NCBI GenBank assembly: GCA_012798135.1 | Contig: JAAZNU010000003.1 | Span: 9,856 to 73,855 of the forward strand | Direction: 5' to 3' | DNA from: Veillonellaceae bacterium | GTDB lineage: Bacteria > Bacillota_C > Negativicutes > UBA1444 | DNA length: 64,000 nucleotides | Shown here: positions 52,197 to 60,775 of the stretch, piece by piece | Layout: every line of letters begins with the position of its first letter | Position numbering within the stretch: the stretch's first letter is position 1 | Program-made: the position numbers and the translations under genes | The notes under the pieces: model-generated | Seen by the model: only the letters and a program-made list of their open reading frames with translations | Databases searched by the model: none | What the model was told of the DNA's origin: nothing

Positions 52197-54533
52197 ATGA
52201 TCACAACGATTGTCAAACGGGATGGACGTCAGGTCCCCTTCAATCTCGAAAAAATCGCCAACGCCATCTTCAAAGCACTGCGAGCGGTCGGTGCCGCCGA
52301 TGAGAAACAAGCCCTGGAACTGGCCAGTCAAGTCGTGGAACAGACGGAATCGTCAGTGCGTGCGATAGGCTCCGCACCAACCGTCGAACAAATCCAGGAC
52401 ATCGTTGAAAAGGTTCTCATGGGCGCCGGCCAGACCGATGCCGCCAAAGCCTACATCCTGTATCGTGCGGAACGGACCCGGGCGCGGGAGATGAACACCC
52501 GCCTGATGAAGACCTATGACGAAATCGCCACCAGCGATTCCCGCAGCAGCAATTTGAAGCGGGACAACGCCAATATCGACGGCGATACCGCCATGGGCTC
52601 CATGCTGAAGTACGGCTCGGAAGGCGCCAAAATCTACAACGAAATGTACATCCTGAAACCGGAGCATGCCAAAGCCCACCAGGATGGCGATATCCATATC
52701 CATGATTTTGATTTTTACACCCTGACCACGACCTGCTGCCAGATTGATATCCAGAAACTGTTCAAGGATGGATTTTCCACTGGTCATGGCTTCCTGCGCG
52801 AGCCCAACGACATCGCCAGCTATGCGGCGCTCGCCTGCATCGCCATCCAGTCCAACCAGAACGATCAACACGGCGGCCAAAGCGTGCCGAACTTCGATTT
52901 TGCGCTGTCTGACGGGGTCCGCAAAACGTTTGCGAACAAATATCGGGAAAACCTGATCAAGGCCCTGGAATTTGCAGTCGACACGCCGGAAGGCATCGCT
53001 TTCAAAGTCCACAGTGTCATCAAGGATATCGCCAAACGGCTGAATTTGCGTCCGGCGATCAGTGGCGACAACGGCTATGAGGAGGAAGAAGCCCGCCAGC
53101 TGGCCGACAGTTTTGACGCCGCGCTCCTTGCGAAGGCCCAACGTTTCGCCCGGGAACAAACCCTGAAGGAAACCGACCGGCTGACCTATCAGGCCATGGA
53201 AGCCCTGATTCACAACCTGAACACCATGCATAGCCGCGCCGGCGCCCAGGTTCCCTTCAGTTCCATCAATTACGGCACCGACACCTCGCCCGAAGGCCGC
53301 CTGGTGATGAAAAACGTTATGCTGGCGACCGAAGCCGGCCTCGGTTACGGGGAGACGCCCATTTTCCCCATTCAGATCTTTAAAGTCAAGGAAGGCGTCA
53401 GTTATAACCCCGGCGACCCGAACTACGACCTGTTCCAGCTCGCCTGCCGGGTCAGCGCCAAACGCCTGTTCCCCAACTTTTCGTTTATTGATGCGCCCTT
53501 CAATCTACAGTATTACAAGCCCGGCCAACCGGAAACCGAAATCGCCTACATGGGTTGCCGGACCCGGGTCATCGGCAACATCAACGACCCGACGCGGGAG
53601 ATCGTCACCGGCCGCGGAAATCTGAGCTTTACGTCTATCAACCTGCCCCGGCTCGGCTTGCTCAGCCAGGGTAATGTCGCCGATTTTTACCGCAAGCTGG
53701 ATGACCTGATCGCCTTGTGCATCGACCAACTGCTGGATCGGTTTGAAATCCAGTGTCGAAAAAAAGTCCGCAATTTCCCATTCCTCATGGGCGACGGCAT
53801 CTGGCTTGATTCCGACAAGCTGGGCCCGGACGACGAACTCCGGGAAGTCTTGCGGCATGGCACCCTGTCGCTGGGCTTCATCGGGCTGGCGGAATGCCTG
53901 AAAACCCTCATCGGCGTCCATCATGGCGAGTCTGCCGAAGCCCAGAAACTTGGTCTGGAGATTATCGGCCACATGCGGAAAAAGCTGGACGAGGCAGCGC
54001 AAAAATACCGTCTTAACTTCTCCCTGCTCGCCACGCCGGCGGAAGGGCTGGCCGGCCGGTTCGTGGAGATCGACCGCAAACGCTTCGGTTCGATTCCCGG
54101 CGTAACCGATCGAGCCTACTACACGAACTCCTTCCATATCCCGGTCTATTTCCCGATCGGCGCATATGAAAAAATCCGTCTGGAAGCGCCGTATCATGCC
54201 CTGACCAATGCCGGTCACATCACCTATGTCGAACTGGATGGCGATCCGGCCAAAAACCCGGCGGCACTGGAAGCGATCGTCCGCTGCATGAAGGAAAGCG
54301 GCGTCGGTTACGGTTCGATCAATCATCCGGTGGACCGTGATCCGGTCTGCGGCTACAACGGCATCATTAACGACGCCTGCCCCAAATGCGGCCGCACGGA
54401 AACCGACGGGCCGGCATTCGAGCGAATCCGCCGCATCACCGGCTACCTGGTCGGCACCCTGGACCGCTTCAACAACGCCAAGCGCGCCGAAGAACATGAC
54501 CGCTGCAAACACATCGGCGTCACGGAAAACTAA
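52197..54533 (+). CDS. nrdD: Anaerobic ribonucleoside-triphosphate reductase
   Basis: The 778-residue class III reductase has an N-terminal ATP-cone (IVKRDGRQVPFNLEKIANAIFKAL) and the catalytic barrel (HIHDFDFYTLTTTCCQIDI, NTMHSRAGAQVPFSSINYGTD). A C-terminal zinc site (VCGYNGIINDACPKCGR) and the glycyl-radical loop RITGYLVGTLDRFNN complete it. It makes deoxynucleotides without oxygen and needs the activase NrdG, which is not in this window. The ribosome binding site is weak; tandem NrdR boxes upstream suggest dATP-responsive repression. Confidence 0.96.
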   Translation: MITTIVKRDGRQVPFNLEKIANAIFKALRAVGAADEKQALELASQVVEQTESSVRAIGSAPTVEQIQDIVEKVLMGAGQTDAAKAYILYRAERTRAREMNTRLMKTYDEIATSDSRSSNLKRDNANIDGDTAMGSMLKYGSEGAKIYNEMYILKPEHAKAHQDGDIHIHDFDFYTLTTTCCQIDIQKLFKDGFSTGHGFLREPNDIASYAALACIAIQSNQNDQHGGQSVPNFDFALSDGVRKTFANKYRENLIKALEFAVDTPEGIAFKVHSVIKDIAKRLNLRPAISGDNGYEEEEARQLADSFDAALLAKAQRFAREQTLKETDRLTYQAMEALIHNLNTMHSRAGAQVPFSSINYGTDTSPEGRLVMKNVMLATEAGLGYGETPIFPIQIFKVKEGVSYNPGDPNYDLFQLACRVSAKRLFPNFSFIDAPFNLQYYKPGQPETEIAYMGCRTRVIGNINDPTREIVTGRGNLSFTSINLPRLGLLSQGNVADFYRKLDDLIALCIDQLLDRFEIQCRKKVRNFPFLMGDGIWLDSDKLGPDDELREVLRHGTLSLGFIGLAECLKTLIGVHHGESAEAQKLGLEIIGHMRKKLDEAAQKYRLNFSLLATPAEGLAGRFVEIDRKRFGSIPGVTDRAYYTNSFHIPVYFPIGAYEKIRLEAPYHALTNAGHITYVELDGDPAKNPAALEAIVRCMKESGVGYGSINHPVDRDPVCGYNGIINDACPKCGRTETDGPAFERIRRITGYLVGTLDRFNNAKRAEEHDRCKHIGVTEN

Positions 54534-54560
54534 GGAACCACTTTCGTTCACCTAATAAAA

Positions 54561-54615
54561 CAGGCTGGCTCAATCAGGTTCATCACCTATTTTGAGACAG
54601 CCTGTTCCTTTGTCT
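54561..54615. terminator. Shared terminator between convergent nrdD and acyl-CoA synthetase genes
   Basis: AACAGGCTGGCTCAA pairs with TTGAGACAGCCTGTT around a roughly 25-base loop, midway between the two stops. T tracts on either side are short (CCTTTG on plus, TTATTAGG on minus). Confidence 0.65.
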
Positions 54616-56080
54616 ATGCTTCGTACAGCAACCGTTTCATAATTTTTCCCGACTGATTTTTTGGTAACGCCGTCATCTGTACATATTCCCGGGGGATCTT
54701 GTAGGCCGCCAGCTTGTCACGCAGAAAGGCTTTGATCGCTTTTTTGTCCAAAACCTGCCCTTCCCGAAAAACCAGATAAGCGCAAACAAGCTGCCCTCTG
54801 ACCGGATCGGGCCGGCCAATCACCGCCGCCTCGACCACGCCGGGATATCGATACAGCAATTCCTCGATCTCCCGGGGATAAATGTTTTCCCCATGCGTAA
54901 TAATCATGTCTTTCAATCTGTCCTTGATAAACAGATATCCCTCCGAATCCCGATAAGCCAGATCACCGGTGTGCAGCCAGCCGTCCCGCAGGGTGCGCGC
55001 AGTTTCCGCCGGTAAGTTGAAATATCCCTTCATCACGTTCGGGCCTTTTACAACCAGTTCCCCGACTTCCCCATCCGGCAGATCTTCGCCGTCCGGGTCG
55101 ACGATGCGCACCGTTACGCCGGGAATTGGCGGTCCGATCGACAAAAGTTTTTCCCGAAACTGCGGATTGGTGGCCACGACTGGCGATGCCTCGGATAAAC
55201 CATATCCTTCCGTAACGCCAATCCCAAACTTGCGTTTGAAGTCCTCCGCCACCTGCTGCGGCAATGACGCGCCGCCGGACATGAACAGACGCAGGCTCTG
55301 CAAATCCTCGGCCGAAGCCGTTTTCAACAGCAGGCCATACACGGACGGAACGCCGTACATCACTGTCACCTGATATTTTCGAATCCCGGCGATCACATCC
55401 TTGGGAACGAAAGTATCCAGGATCGTCACCGAGGATTTGTGCAAAAAACCGGACAAGATAATGCACGTCCAGGCCAGACAATGGTACAACGGCAAAATAC
55501 ACAAAATATTATCCCGTTCAGAAACCGGCATGGCTTGCGAGAAGCATTCGGCGTCACTGACCAGGCTCTGGTGTGTCAGCACCGCCCCTTTGGGGTTGCC
55601 GGTCGTTCCGGAAGTATAAATGATCGTGCAGGGATCGTCTTCGTCGATTTGATCATCCCAGCTGGGTGCCGCGTTCTCCGGCTTCGCCTGCCAGTCGTTG
55701 ATCTGTGTGACAGGATGCTGGTGCAATTGGTCCGGATAATGGTACGATGCCAGAACCGACGCCAAATCCAGTGGTTGCGAAACAATAAGATGCTTCATAC
55801 CGGCGTCTTTGACGATGAAGCCGACTTCCTGCGCCGTCAGTTGGTAGTTGATCGGCACTACCAGCGCTCCCAGGCTGACGATCGCTGCATAGGCATAAAC
55901 GAAGTCCGGCGAATTGCGCAGCAGCAGTCCGACATTGTCACCGCGCCGAATCCCGGCCTGGTATAAAAAATCACGATATCGAACCACTGCCCGCCGCAAT
56001 TGCCCATACGTAACCGACGGCTCACCATGAAAGGCAACGGCGGATTCTTCCCCAAAGTTTATGATCTGATGCAACAACAC
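54614..56080 (-). CDS. AMP-forming acyl-CoA synthetase / fatty-acid-CoA ligase
   Basis: The 488-residue ANL-family enzyme shows the P-loop IIYTSGTTGNPKGAVLTH (about residue 153), the GYGLSEASPV motif, the hinge segment YRDSEGYLFIKDRLKDMIITHGENIYPREIEE, and the C-terminal catalytic Lys in PKNQSGKIMKRLL. It activates a carboxylate with ATP and transfers it to CoA; medium- or long-chain fatty acids are likely, but chain length cannot be read from sequence. It stands alone, with about 210 bases of AT-rich DNA (56081-56293) separating it from the next gene. Confidence 0.93.
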   Translation of the reverse strand: MLLHQIINFGEESAVAFHGEPSVTYGQLRRAVVRYRDFLYQAGIRRGDNVGLLLRNSPDFVYAYAAIVSLGALVVPINYQLTAQEVGFIVKDAGMKHLIVSQPLDLASVLASYHYPDQLHQHPVTQINDWQAKPENAAPSWDDQIDEDDPCTIIYTSGTTGNPKGAVLTHQSLVSDAECFSQAMPVSERDNILCILPLYHCLAWTCIILSGFLHKSSVTILDTFVPKDVIAGIRKYQVTVMYGVPSVYGLLLKTASAEDLQSLRLFMSGGASLPQQVAEDFKRKFGIGVTEGYGLSEASPVVATNPQFREKLLSIGPPIPGVTVRIVDPDGEDLPDGEVGELVVKGPNVMKGYFNLPAETARTLRDGWLHTGDLAYRDSEGYLFIKDRLKDMIITHGENIYPREIEELLYRYPGVVEAAVIGRPDPVRGQLVCAYLVFREGQVLDKKAIKAFLRDKLAAYKIPREYVQMTALPKNQSGKIMKRLLYEA

Positions 56081-56234
56081 GGGATCCCTTCACTCCTTCA
56101 AAATCCATCCGATGGACGGTAAAATCAATTGTATAGTTCAACTCCATGAGACTTAAATATCTAGTTCTTCCATATCGTTCGGCAATTTCCTGCCAAAACC
56201 AACATTTTATTTTTTACTCCATCAACAACAACGC

Positions 56235-56258
56235 CGCCCGGGAATCCCGAACGGCATT
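56235..56258 (-). terminator. Weak terminator after the second chemoreceptor gene
   Basis: GCCGTTCGGGATTCCCGGGCGGC on the minus strand, with two mismatched steps, followed by GTTGTTGTTG rather than a T run. Located in the 56081-56293 gap, where nothing else stands out. Confidence 0.4.
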
Positions 56259-56293
56259 GCTGAAAACGTCAGTCAGTTTTAATTGATATTTGC

Positions 56294-58033
56294 TTATACA
56301 CGAAATTTGCCCATGGAAGTTTGAAGATCCGTCGCCAGCTTGGCCAGAGCCTGGCTGGCGGAAGCAATCTCCTCAGTCGAGGCTGATTGCTCTTCCGTGG
56401 CCGCCGATACGGTTTGCGCTTCGGAAGCGGTCGCCCGGCTGACTGTCTCCACATCCTTCATGGAATGGACAATCTGCTGGCTGCCGGAAGCAATTTCGCC
56501 AATCGCCTTCGAAATTTCCTCGACCTGACGGGTCACGGATTCCACTTTATCCCGGATTTCGGCAAAGCCGGTTCCCGCCTGGCTGACCAAATGAATCCCC
56601 TGATCGATTTCCCGAATCGTTACGCCGATGACTTCGACCACGTTTTTAATGTTGGCGTCATTTTTGCCAATCAATTCCTTGATTTGATGGGCGGCTTGTT
56701 CCGACTGTTCCGCCAGCTTCCGCACTTCTTCCGCTACGACGGCGAAGCCGCGTCCCTGCTCACCGGCCCGCGCGGCCTCGATCGCCGCATTGAGCGCCAG
56801 CAGATTGGTCTGACCGGCAATACTGGATATCAGACCAACAATCACTTCGATCTGCCGCGATCCGGACTCAAGATCACCGGCCGCTCCCTGCGCTTTCTGC
56901 GCTCCCGTGCCAATATTTTTCATCTGATCGACCGCCTGATCGACCGCCTGATGTCCGTCGCCGGTGGCCCGGGCCGCATCATTGGCCAAAGTTGTCATAT
57001 CTTGCGCCGTCGCCGCCAATTCTTCCATAGTCGCCGAAATTTCCTGTACTACCGCCGATGTATCGTTGACGGCCGCGACCTGTTTTTCCGATCCATGCGC
57101 CATTTCGGTCACGGATACGGCAACCTGGTTGGACGCCTGCGCGGACTGTTCGGCGCTGGCGGTCAATTCCTCGGAGGAAGCCGCCAGTTGTTCCGCGCTT
57201 TGTGAAACATTACCGATCAGTTGGCGCAAACTGCGGATCATCCGGTCAAACGCCCTGCCCATGTCACCGAACTCGTCACTGCGTTTCAAATAACTCTGGT
57301 CGATATCTTTGTCAAAGTGCCCCTGCGCCAATTCATCGACGCGTGCCACTACGGTTAGCAATGGTTTGGTCACCATGCGGGTCTGCCAAATACTGGTCAT
57401 AATGACGAGAATCAGTCCCGCCACGCTGAAGGCCAGAGTAGTCGTCTGCACGGTTCCCGCGGTGCCCGCGGACTCCACGAGGCGATCCGCTGTGACTTTC
57501 CGGTTATCGGCAACCTGGGCGTTCATGGTTTTTGAAATGGCTTCCGTAAGGGGTGCAAGCGTCTGGCCAATCTCCAGTTGCCGATCTTCCAACGTCTTAC
57601 TTTGCACCGCATTCACCGCGCCACTGTTCTTTTCACGGTGAAACTGCTGAACAACCGGGAATAGCCGGTTCTGGACGCCATCTTGATACTTTTTAATGTT
57701 CTCGATCAGCTTTTCGATCTCAGCTTTTTTCTCTGGGCGGGCGACCTGCAATAAGGCCGTCGCCTGTTTGATCGCCAGAGAATATTGTTGTTCCGCGGCT
57801 TTGGCATATTTTTCGGTTCCGTATAACATATAGCCGCGCGATTCCAGTACTGCCGCCGTGAAGGCCTGATCCACCGACGAAACCAGTTCGACGCGCTGAT
57901 TGGCCCGCTGCATGGCGCCTACCTGATCCTGAACTTGTCCTGCCGAGTAGTAGGATGTACCGCCCATCGCCAGCTGAATCAGGACGACGATGGCAAATCC
58001 CAGGGCAATTTTGGCTCCGACCCGCATTTTCAA
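56294..58033 (-). CDS. Methyl-accepting chemotaxis protein with four-helix-bundle sensor
   Basis: The 579-residue chemoreceptor has a membrane helix near residues 7-28 and an extracytoplasmic all-helical sensor (about 30-180, four-helix-bundle/CHASE3-like, [27 protein letters not shown]). A second helix, HAMP ([17 protein letters not shown]) and a signalling domain with tip [22 protein letters not shown] follow. The start is most likely TTG 58033, seven bases after AAGGGA; ATG 58054 lies before that site. It is the first gene behind leader A (58071-58150), whose terminator could control it. Confidence 0.93.
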   Translation of the reverse strand: MKMRVGAKIALGFAIVVLIQLAMGGTSYYSAGQVQDQVGAMQRANQRVELVSSVDQAFTAAVLESRGYMLYGTEKYAKAAEQQYSLAIKQATALLQVARPEKKAEIEKLIENIKKYQDGVQNRLFPVVQQFHREKNSGAVNAVQSKTLEDRQLEIGQTLAPLTEAISKTMNAQVADNRKVTADRLVESAGTAGTVQTTTLAFSVAGLILVIMTSIWQTRMVTKPLLTVVARVDELAQGHFDKDIDQSYLKRSDEFGDMGRAFDRMIRSLRQLIGNVSQSAEQLAASSEELTASAEQSAQASNQVAVSVTEMAHGSEKQVAAVNDTSAVVQEISATMEELAATAQDMTTLANDAARATGDGHQAVDQAVDQMKNIGTGAQKAQGAAGDLESGSRQIEVIVGLISSIAGQTNLLALNAAIEAARAGEQGRGFAVVAEEVRKLAEQSEQAAHQIKELIGKNDANIKNVVEVIGVTIREIDQGIHLVSQAGTGFAEIRDKVESVTRQVEEISKAIGEIASGSQQIVHSMKDVETVSRATASEAQTVSAATEEQSASTEEIASASQALAKLATDLQTSMGKFRV

Positions 58034-58070
58034 ATGTCCGTCCCTTCTTTCCATAAATTATCCCGTATAT

Positions 58071-58118
58071 AAAAAAGCACGCCAAAAACTCCTTCACCCA
58101 AAGGAGGTTTTGGCGTGC
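58071..58118 (-). terminator. Terminator of leader A
   Basis: GCACGCCAAAA pairs perfectly with TTTTGGCGTGC, with an inner CCTCC/GGAG extension, and is followed by six T, just before the chemoreceptor gene. The 5' arm contains the GCCA that can instead pair with the leader loop. Confidence 0.85.
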
Positions 58119-58150
58119 TGCGCAGTTAGCCAGGCCACTTGCGAGACTGC
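58071..58150 (-). ncRNA. Leader A: conserved hairpin/pseudoknot RNA before the chemoreceptor gene
   Basis: The RNA holds the block GCAGU-cucGCAAGUGGCCUGGCUA-ACUGC, then CGCAGCACGCCAAAA. GCAGU/ACUGC forms a stem; the UGGC in its loop (58134-58137) can pair with GCCA (58111-58114), giving an H-type pseudoknot that would block the terminator at 58077-58118. The same block is present in leader B. It lacks the core of the class I cyclic-di-GMP aptamer. Ligand unknown. Confidence 0.65.
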
Positions 58151-58166
58151 CGAAATATTGCCCAAT

Positions 58167-58934
58167 TTACATCAGAGCCATAATAACCGCCGCATTGTCT
58201 TCAAGATCCAGCTCATGTCGGAACCGTTTCAGACAAATGTCCAACTCCCGCAGCAGGTTCCGCGTACAATTCAATAACTGCCGCTTGGCGATATTCTCCA
58301 GAGAAACCGCGAGCTTTGGATCACCGTCAACGCTGTTTATCATGCCTTCCGACAACACGCCCGATAATAATATCAACAAGCATTGTTCGTCCAACATTAG
58401 GAATCGGCAGCGGTTCGGCCCCTTGCCGCCCGATTCGCGCAATAAGCGGCAAAGTTCGACATTAAGGCGTTCTTCGGTCCAGTTTGGATGTAACTGTTTG
58501 CGACTGCCCATATTCCGTCCGAAACCGTTTACACCAGAATCAACGGGTTCAATGAACAGCGGACGGGTTAGCTCGATTACTTCGTAACCGATTTCCTGAC
58601 TGCCGGCAACGAATCGAGGCAGACAATGCATTTTCTTGACCGAAATATTGAATCGCCTACGGAAATGCAAATCCCATCGGGTCAGCAGCAAATCCACGAC
58701 AGCTGGATCGCGCCACATTCTCGCCTGCGCGGTTTCCAGTTCATTGCCCTGCATCAGCGCCGCTTCCCAGGCAAGCAACGGTCTTGACAATTGCAGAGCG
58801 ATTATGTCGCGCCGTCCCCATAACCGACTGACTTCATGGGCGGGGAATCCGAGGTTCCCGCAATTCGTTTCAACCAGTCCCGCAATCTCGGCAAAAAAAT
58901 CTTGCGGGATAAAAGATTTCTGTGATTCAACCAT
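58167..58934 (-). CDS. DUF2294-like protein
   Basis: The 255-residue soluble protein has a C-terminal half resembling DUF2294 (LNVELCRLLRESGGKGPNRCRFLMLDEQCLLILLSGVLSEG), a Firmicutes family of unknown function. The N-terminal half is weakly similar in layout (FFAEIAGLVETNCGNLGFPAHEVSRLWGRRDIIALQLSRPLLAWEAAL), which suggests an internal repeat. There is no signal peptide or membrane segment. It lies 30 bases after the HD-GYP gene and right before leader A, so it probably shares a transcript with the HD-GYP gene. Confidence 0.6.
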   Translation of the reverse strand: MVESQKSFIPQDFFAEIAGLVETNCGNLGFPAHEVSRLWGRRDIIALQLSRPLLAWEAALMQGNELETAQARMWRDPAVVDLLLTRWDLHFRRRFNISVKKMHCLPRFVAGSQEIGYEVIELTRPLFIEPVDSGVNGFGRNMGSRKQLHPNWTEERLNVELCRLLRESGGKGPNRCRFLMLDEQCLLILLSGVLSEGMINSVDGDPKLAVSLENIAKRQLLNCTRNLLRELDICLKRFRHELDLEDNAAVIMALM

Positions 58935-58964
58935 TTTTCTCTCATTTCCAGATGTACATCATTT

Positions 58965-60449
58965 CTACGAGATCACTTCTTGATAGCGTTGTAAAAAAAT
59001 ATCGACGATTTCCGGATCAAACTGCCGGCCGGCATTTTCCGTCAAATAACCGACGACCTGCCCGCGTGTCCAAGCGGCGCGGTACGGTCGTGTCGACAGT
59101 AATGCATCCCATACATCCACGATGGAAAAAATTCTGGCCGGCAAAGGAATCTCTGTTTCCCTCAATCCGTCTGGATAGCCGTTGCCATCCCACCGTTCGT
59201 GATGATGTCGGATTAATGGAATAGCCGGTTTCAGATAGTCGATTCCTTCCACCCACTTGACCCCATGAACGGGATGACGCCGCATAATCTCCCATTCCCG
59301 TTTTCCCAATGGGCCGGGATGCAGCAGAATGGAATCGGGAATTCCCATTTTGCCGATATCATGCAACAATGCGCCGCGCCAGATATGAACCCATTCCTGT
59401 TCCGGCAGACCGACGATTTTCGCCAGCTTGAGCGTCATGTCCGCCACTCGGCGGCTATGTCCCTGTGTTTCGCCATCGCGCATATCCAATGCCTGCGCCC
59501 AACCGACCAAGGTGCTTTCGTAGGCCTGATCCAACGCCTCGTAGGCGTCGCGAATCCTTAGTTCCGCTCGTTTTCGTTCTTGGATTTCTTGCCGGGCTGT
59601 GTCCAGCAAGACGAATTTCTCCAATTCCAGAGCAGCCATCTGCGCCATTTGGCCCAGATAATAGCGTTCGTGCCAGTCAAACACCCGAATGGGATCGCAA
59701 TGCGCCAACTCCAACACCCCAATCACGGTCCCGTCGGAACCGCTCAAAGGGAAACCCGCCACAGTGTAGACCTCGTGAACCACCGGGACCGGCAGACGAT
59801 AGGGCCAACGGGGATAGTCGTTTACAACCAGGGCTTGCCCCGTCTGCCAAACCTTGCCGGCCAAACCTTCGCCGGGTCGGGTCTGAGACCATACGCGGGG
59901 CGCTTGGTAACCGACATTCAGAAACGGAACGATGGTCATTCCATCTGAAGCGACCATCCACAAAGAGCCATGAGGTGCGGTCACCAGCTCCATCGAGCGC
60001 CGCAACAAGGAGCGCAGCGCTTCATCGCGGTCGCGATGTCGCAAGATATCCCGGCTGGTTTCCTGCAAACTTGTTAAAAAGCGGTTTTCCTTATGTTCGG
60101 AGAGGTTGCGAAATGTGACAAGGATAAGCGGCCCTTCCCGCAGCCCGATCCATTCCAGTAAAAACTCGACAACCACCGAATCACCGCCCTTTCGCAGGGC
60201 GGTAAGGGATAACGGCGACAATACCTTACGTGCCGGCAATAATTGTTTGCAGGTGTAATCCACGCTGTCCCGGTCCTGCGCCGTCAAATCGTAAAGAGTC
60301 AGGGACAATGCTTCACAGAGCGAATACTGAAACAGGTTCAAAAAACTGCGGTTGGCTTCGACAATCCGCAGGTTGCGTGGATCAACGCTGCACATTGCTG
60401 TCGCCGTTTCCGCCAGCATTTTCCGGTAGGCTTTTCTGCTCCGCTTCAT
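58965..60449 (-). CDS. PAS-GAF-HD-GYP protein, probable cyclic-di-GMP phosphodiesterase
   Basis: The 494-residue cytoplasmic protein has an N-terminal PAS domain (about 10-120), a GAF domain (about 145-285), a short linker helix, and an HD-GYP domain (about 310-494). Its active-site motifs are HSRRVADMTL, LLHDIGKMGIPDSILLHPG, HHERWDGNGYPDGL and RIFSIVDVWDALLSTRPYR. HD-GYP domains hydrolyse cyclic-di-GMP. The PAS-GAF part is closely similar to the protein encoded just upstream (60776-62164). A GGAGGG site precedes ATG 60449. Leader B lies directly upstream. Confidence 0.92.
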   Translation of the reverse strand: MKRSRKAYRKMLAETATAMCSVDPRNLRIVEANRSFLNLFQYSLCEALSLTLYDLTAQDRDSVDYTCKQLLPARKVLSPLSLTALRKGGDSVVVEFLLEWIGLREGPLILVTFRNLSEHKENRFLTSLQETSRDILRHRDRDEALRSLLRRSMELVTAPHGSLWMVASDGMTIVPFLNVGYQAPRVWSQTRPGEGLAGKVWQTGQALVVNDYPRWPYRLPVPVVHEVYTVAGFPLSGSDGTVIGVLELAHCDPIRVFDWHERYYLGQMAQMAALELEKFVLLDTARQEIQERKRAELRIRDAYEALDQAYESTLVGWAQALDMRDGETQGHSRRVADMTLKLAKIVGLPEQEWVHIWRGALLHDIGKMGIPDSILLHPGPLGKREWEIMRRHPVHGVKWVEGIDYLKPAIPLIRHHHERWDGNGYPDGLRETEIPLPARIFSIVDVWDALLSTRPYRAAWTRGQVVGYLTENAGRQFDPEIVDIFLQRYQEVIS

Positions 60450-60497
60450 AGTCCCTCCATTTCTCCCATTCGGGAGGGTTTAGAAAATTCCGTTGCC

Positions 60498-60553
60498 GAA
60501 AAATAAAAAGCCAAAGTTCTCCCCTGTCGATTTCGATAAGGAAGACCCTTGGC
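60498..60553 (-). terminator. Terminator of leader B
   Basis: GCCAAGG-GTCTTCC pairs with GGGGAGAAC-TTTGGC (one bulge), followed by TTTTTATTTTT, about 60 bases before the HD-GYP start. Its GCCA arm can alternatively pair with the leader loop. Confidence 0.75.
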
Positions 60554-60590
60554 GTCCGAACAGTTAGCGAGGCCACTTGCAGAACTACCC
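60504..60590 (-). ncRNA. Leader B: conserved hairpin/pseudoknot RNA before the HD-GYP gene
   Basis: It contains GUAGUU-CUGCAAGUGGCCUCGCU-AACUG followed by UUCGGACGCCAAGGG. Stem GUAGUU/AACUGu (60583-60588 with 60560-60565) is kept despite sequence changes from leader A, and loop UGGC (60572-60575) faces GCCA (60550-60553). Together with leader A it defines a roughly 45-base conserved motif followed by a terminator. The 60591-60775 stretch upstream holds a likely promoter. Confidence 0.65.
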
Positions 60591-60671
60591 GCCCGAGAAA
60601 GAAAAGGAAAACCAGATCACCCGATCTCTTTTCGACCTTCAAGGCACATAATCAAAATTCAATTATTCGAC

Positions 60672-60700
60672 ACATTATCATTGTAGTCTGGATTGATCAA
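60672..60700 (-). promoter_or_regulatory. Possible promoter for leader B/HD-GYP
   Basis: TTGATC (60695-60700), 17 bases, TAATGT (60672-60677), about 80 bases before the conserved leader block and after the stop of the GAF/PAS gene. Confidence 0.45.
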
Positions 60701-60775
60701 AGTCTTCTTCGATAATTCTTCGACACAATTAGGCTGATTCCTGCAAATCCTGCCAGAATTCCGCATTTTGTCAAA

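Noticed and set aside
53505..54551. Minus-strand open frame of 348 codons
   Set aside because: Antisense to the catalytic and radical domains of nrdD.
58071..60590. Leaders A and B as class I cyclic-di-GMP riboswitches
   Set aside because: They contain GGACGC- or GCACGC-like bases but not the GGGCAAAC...GGACGCAAAGCC core present at 20731-20825.
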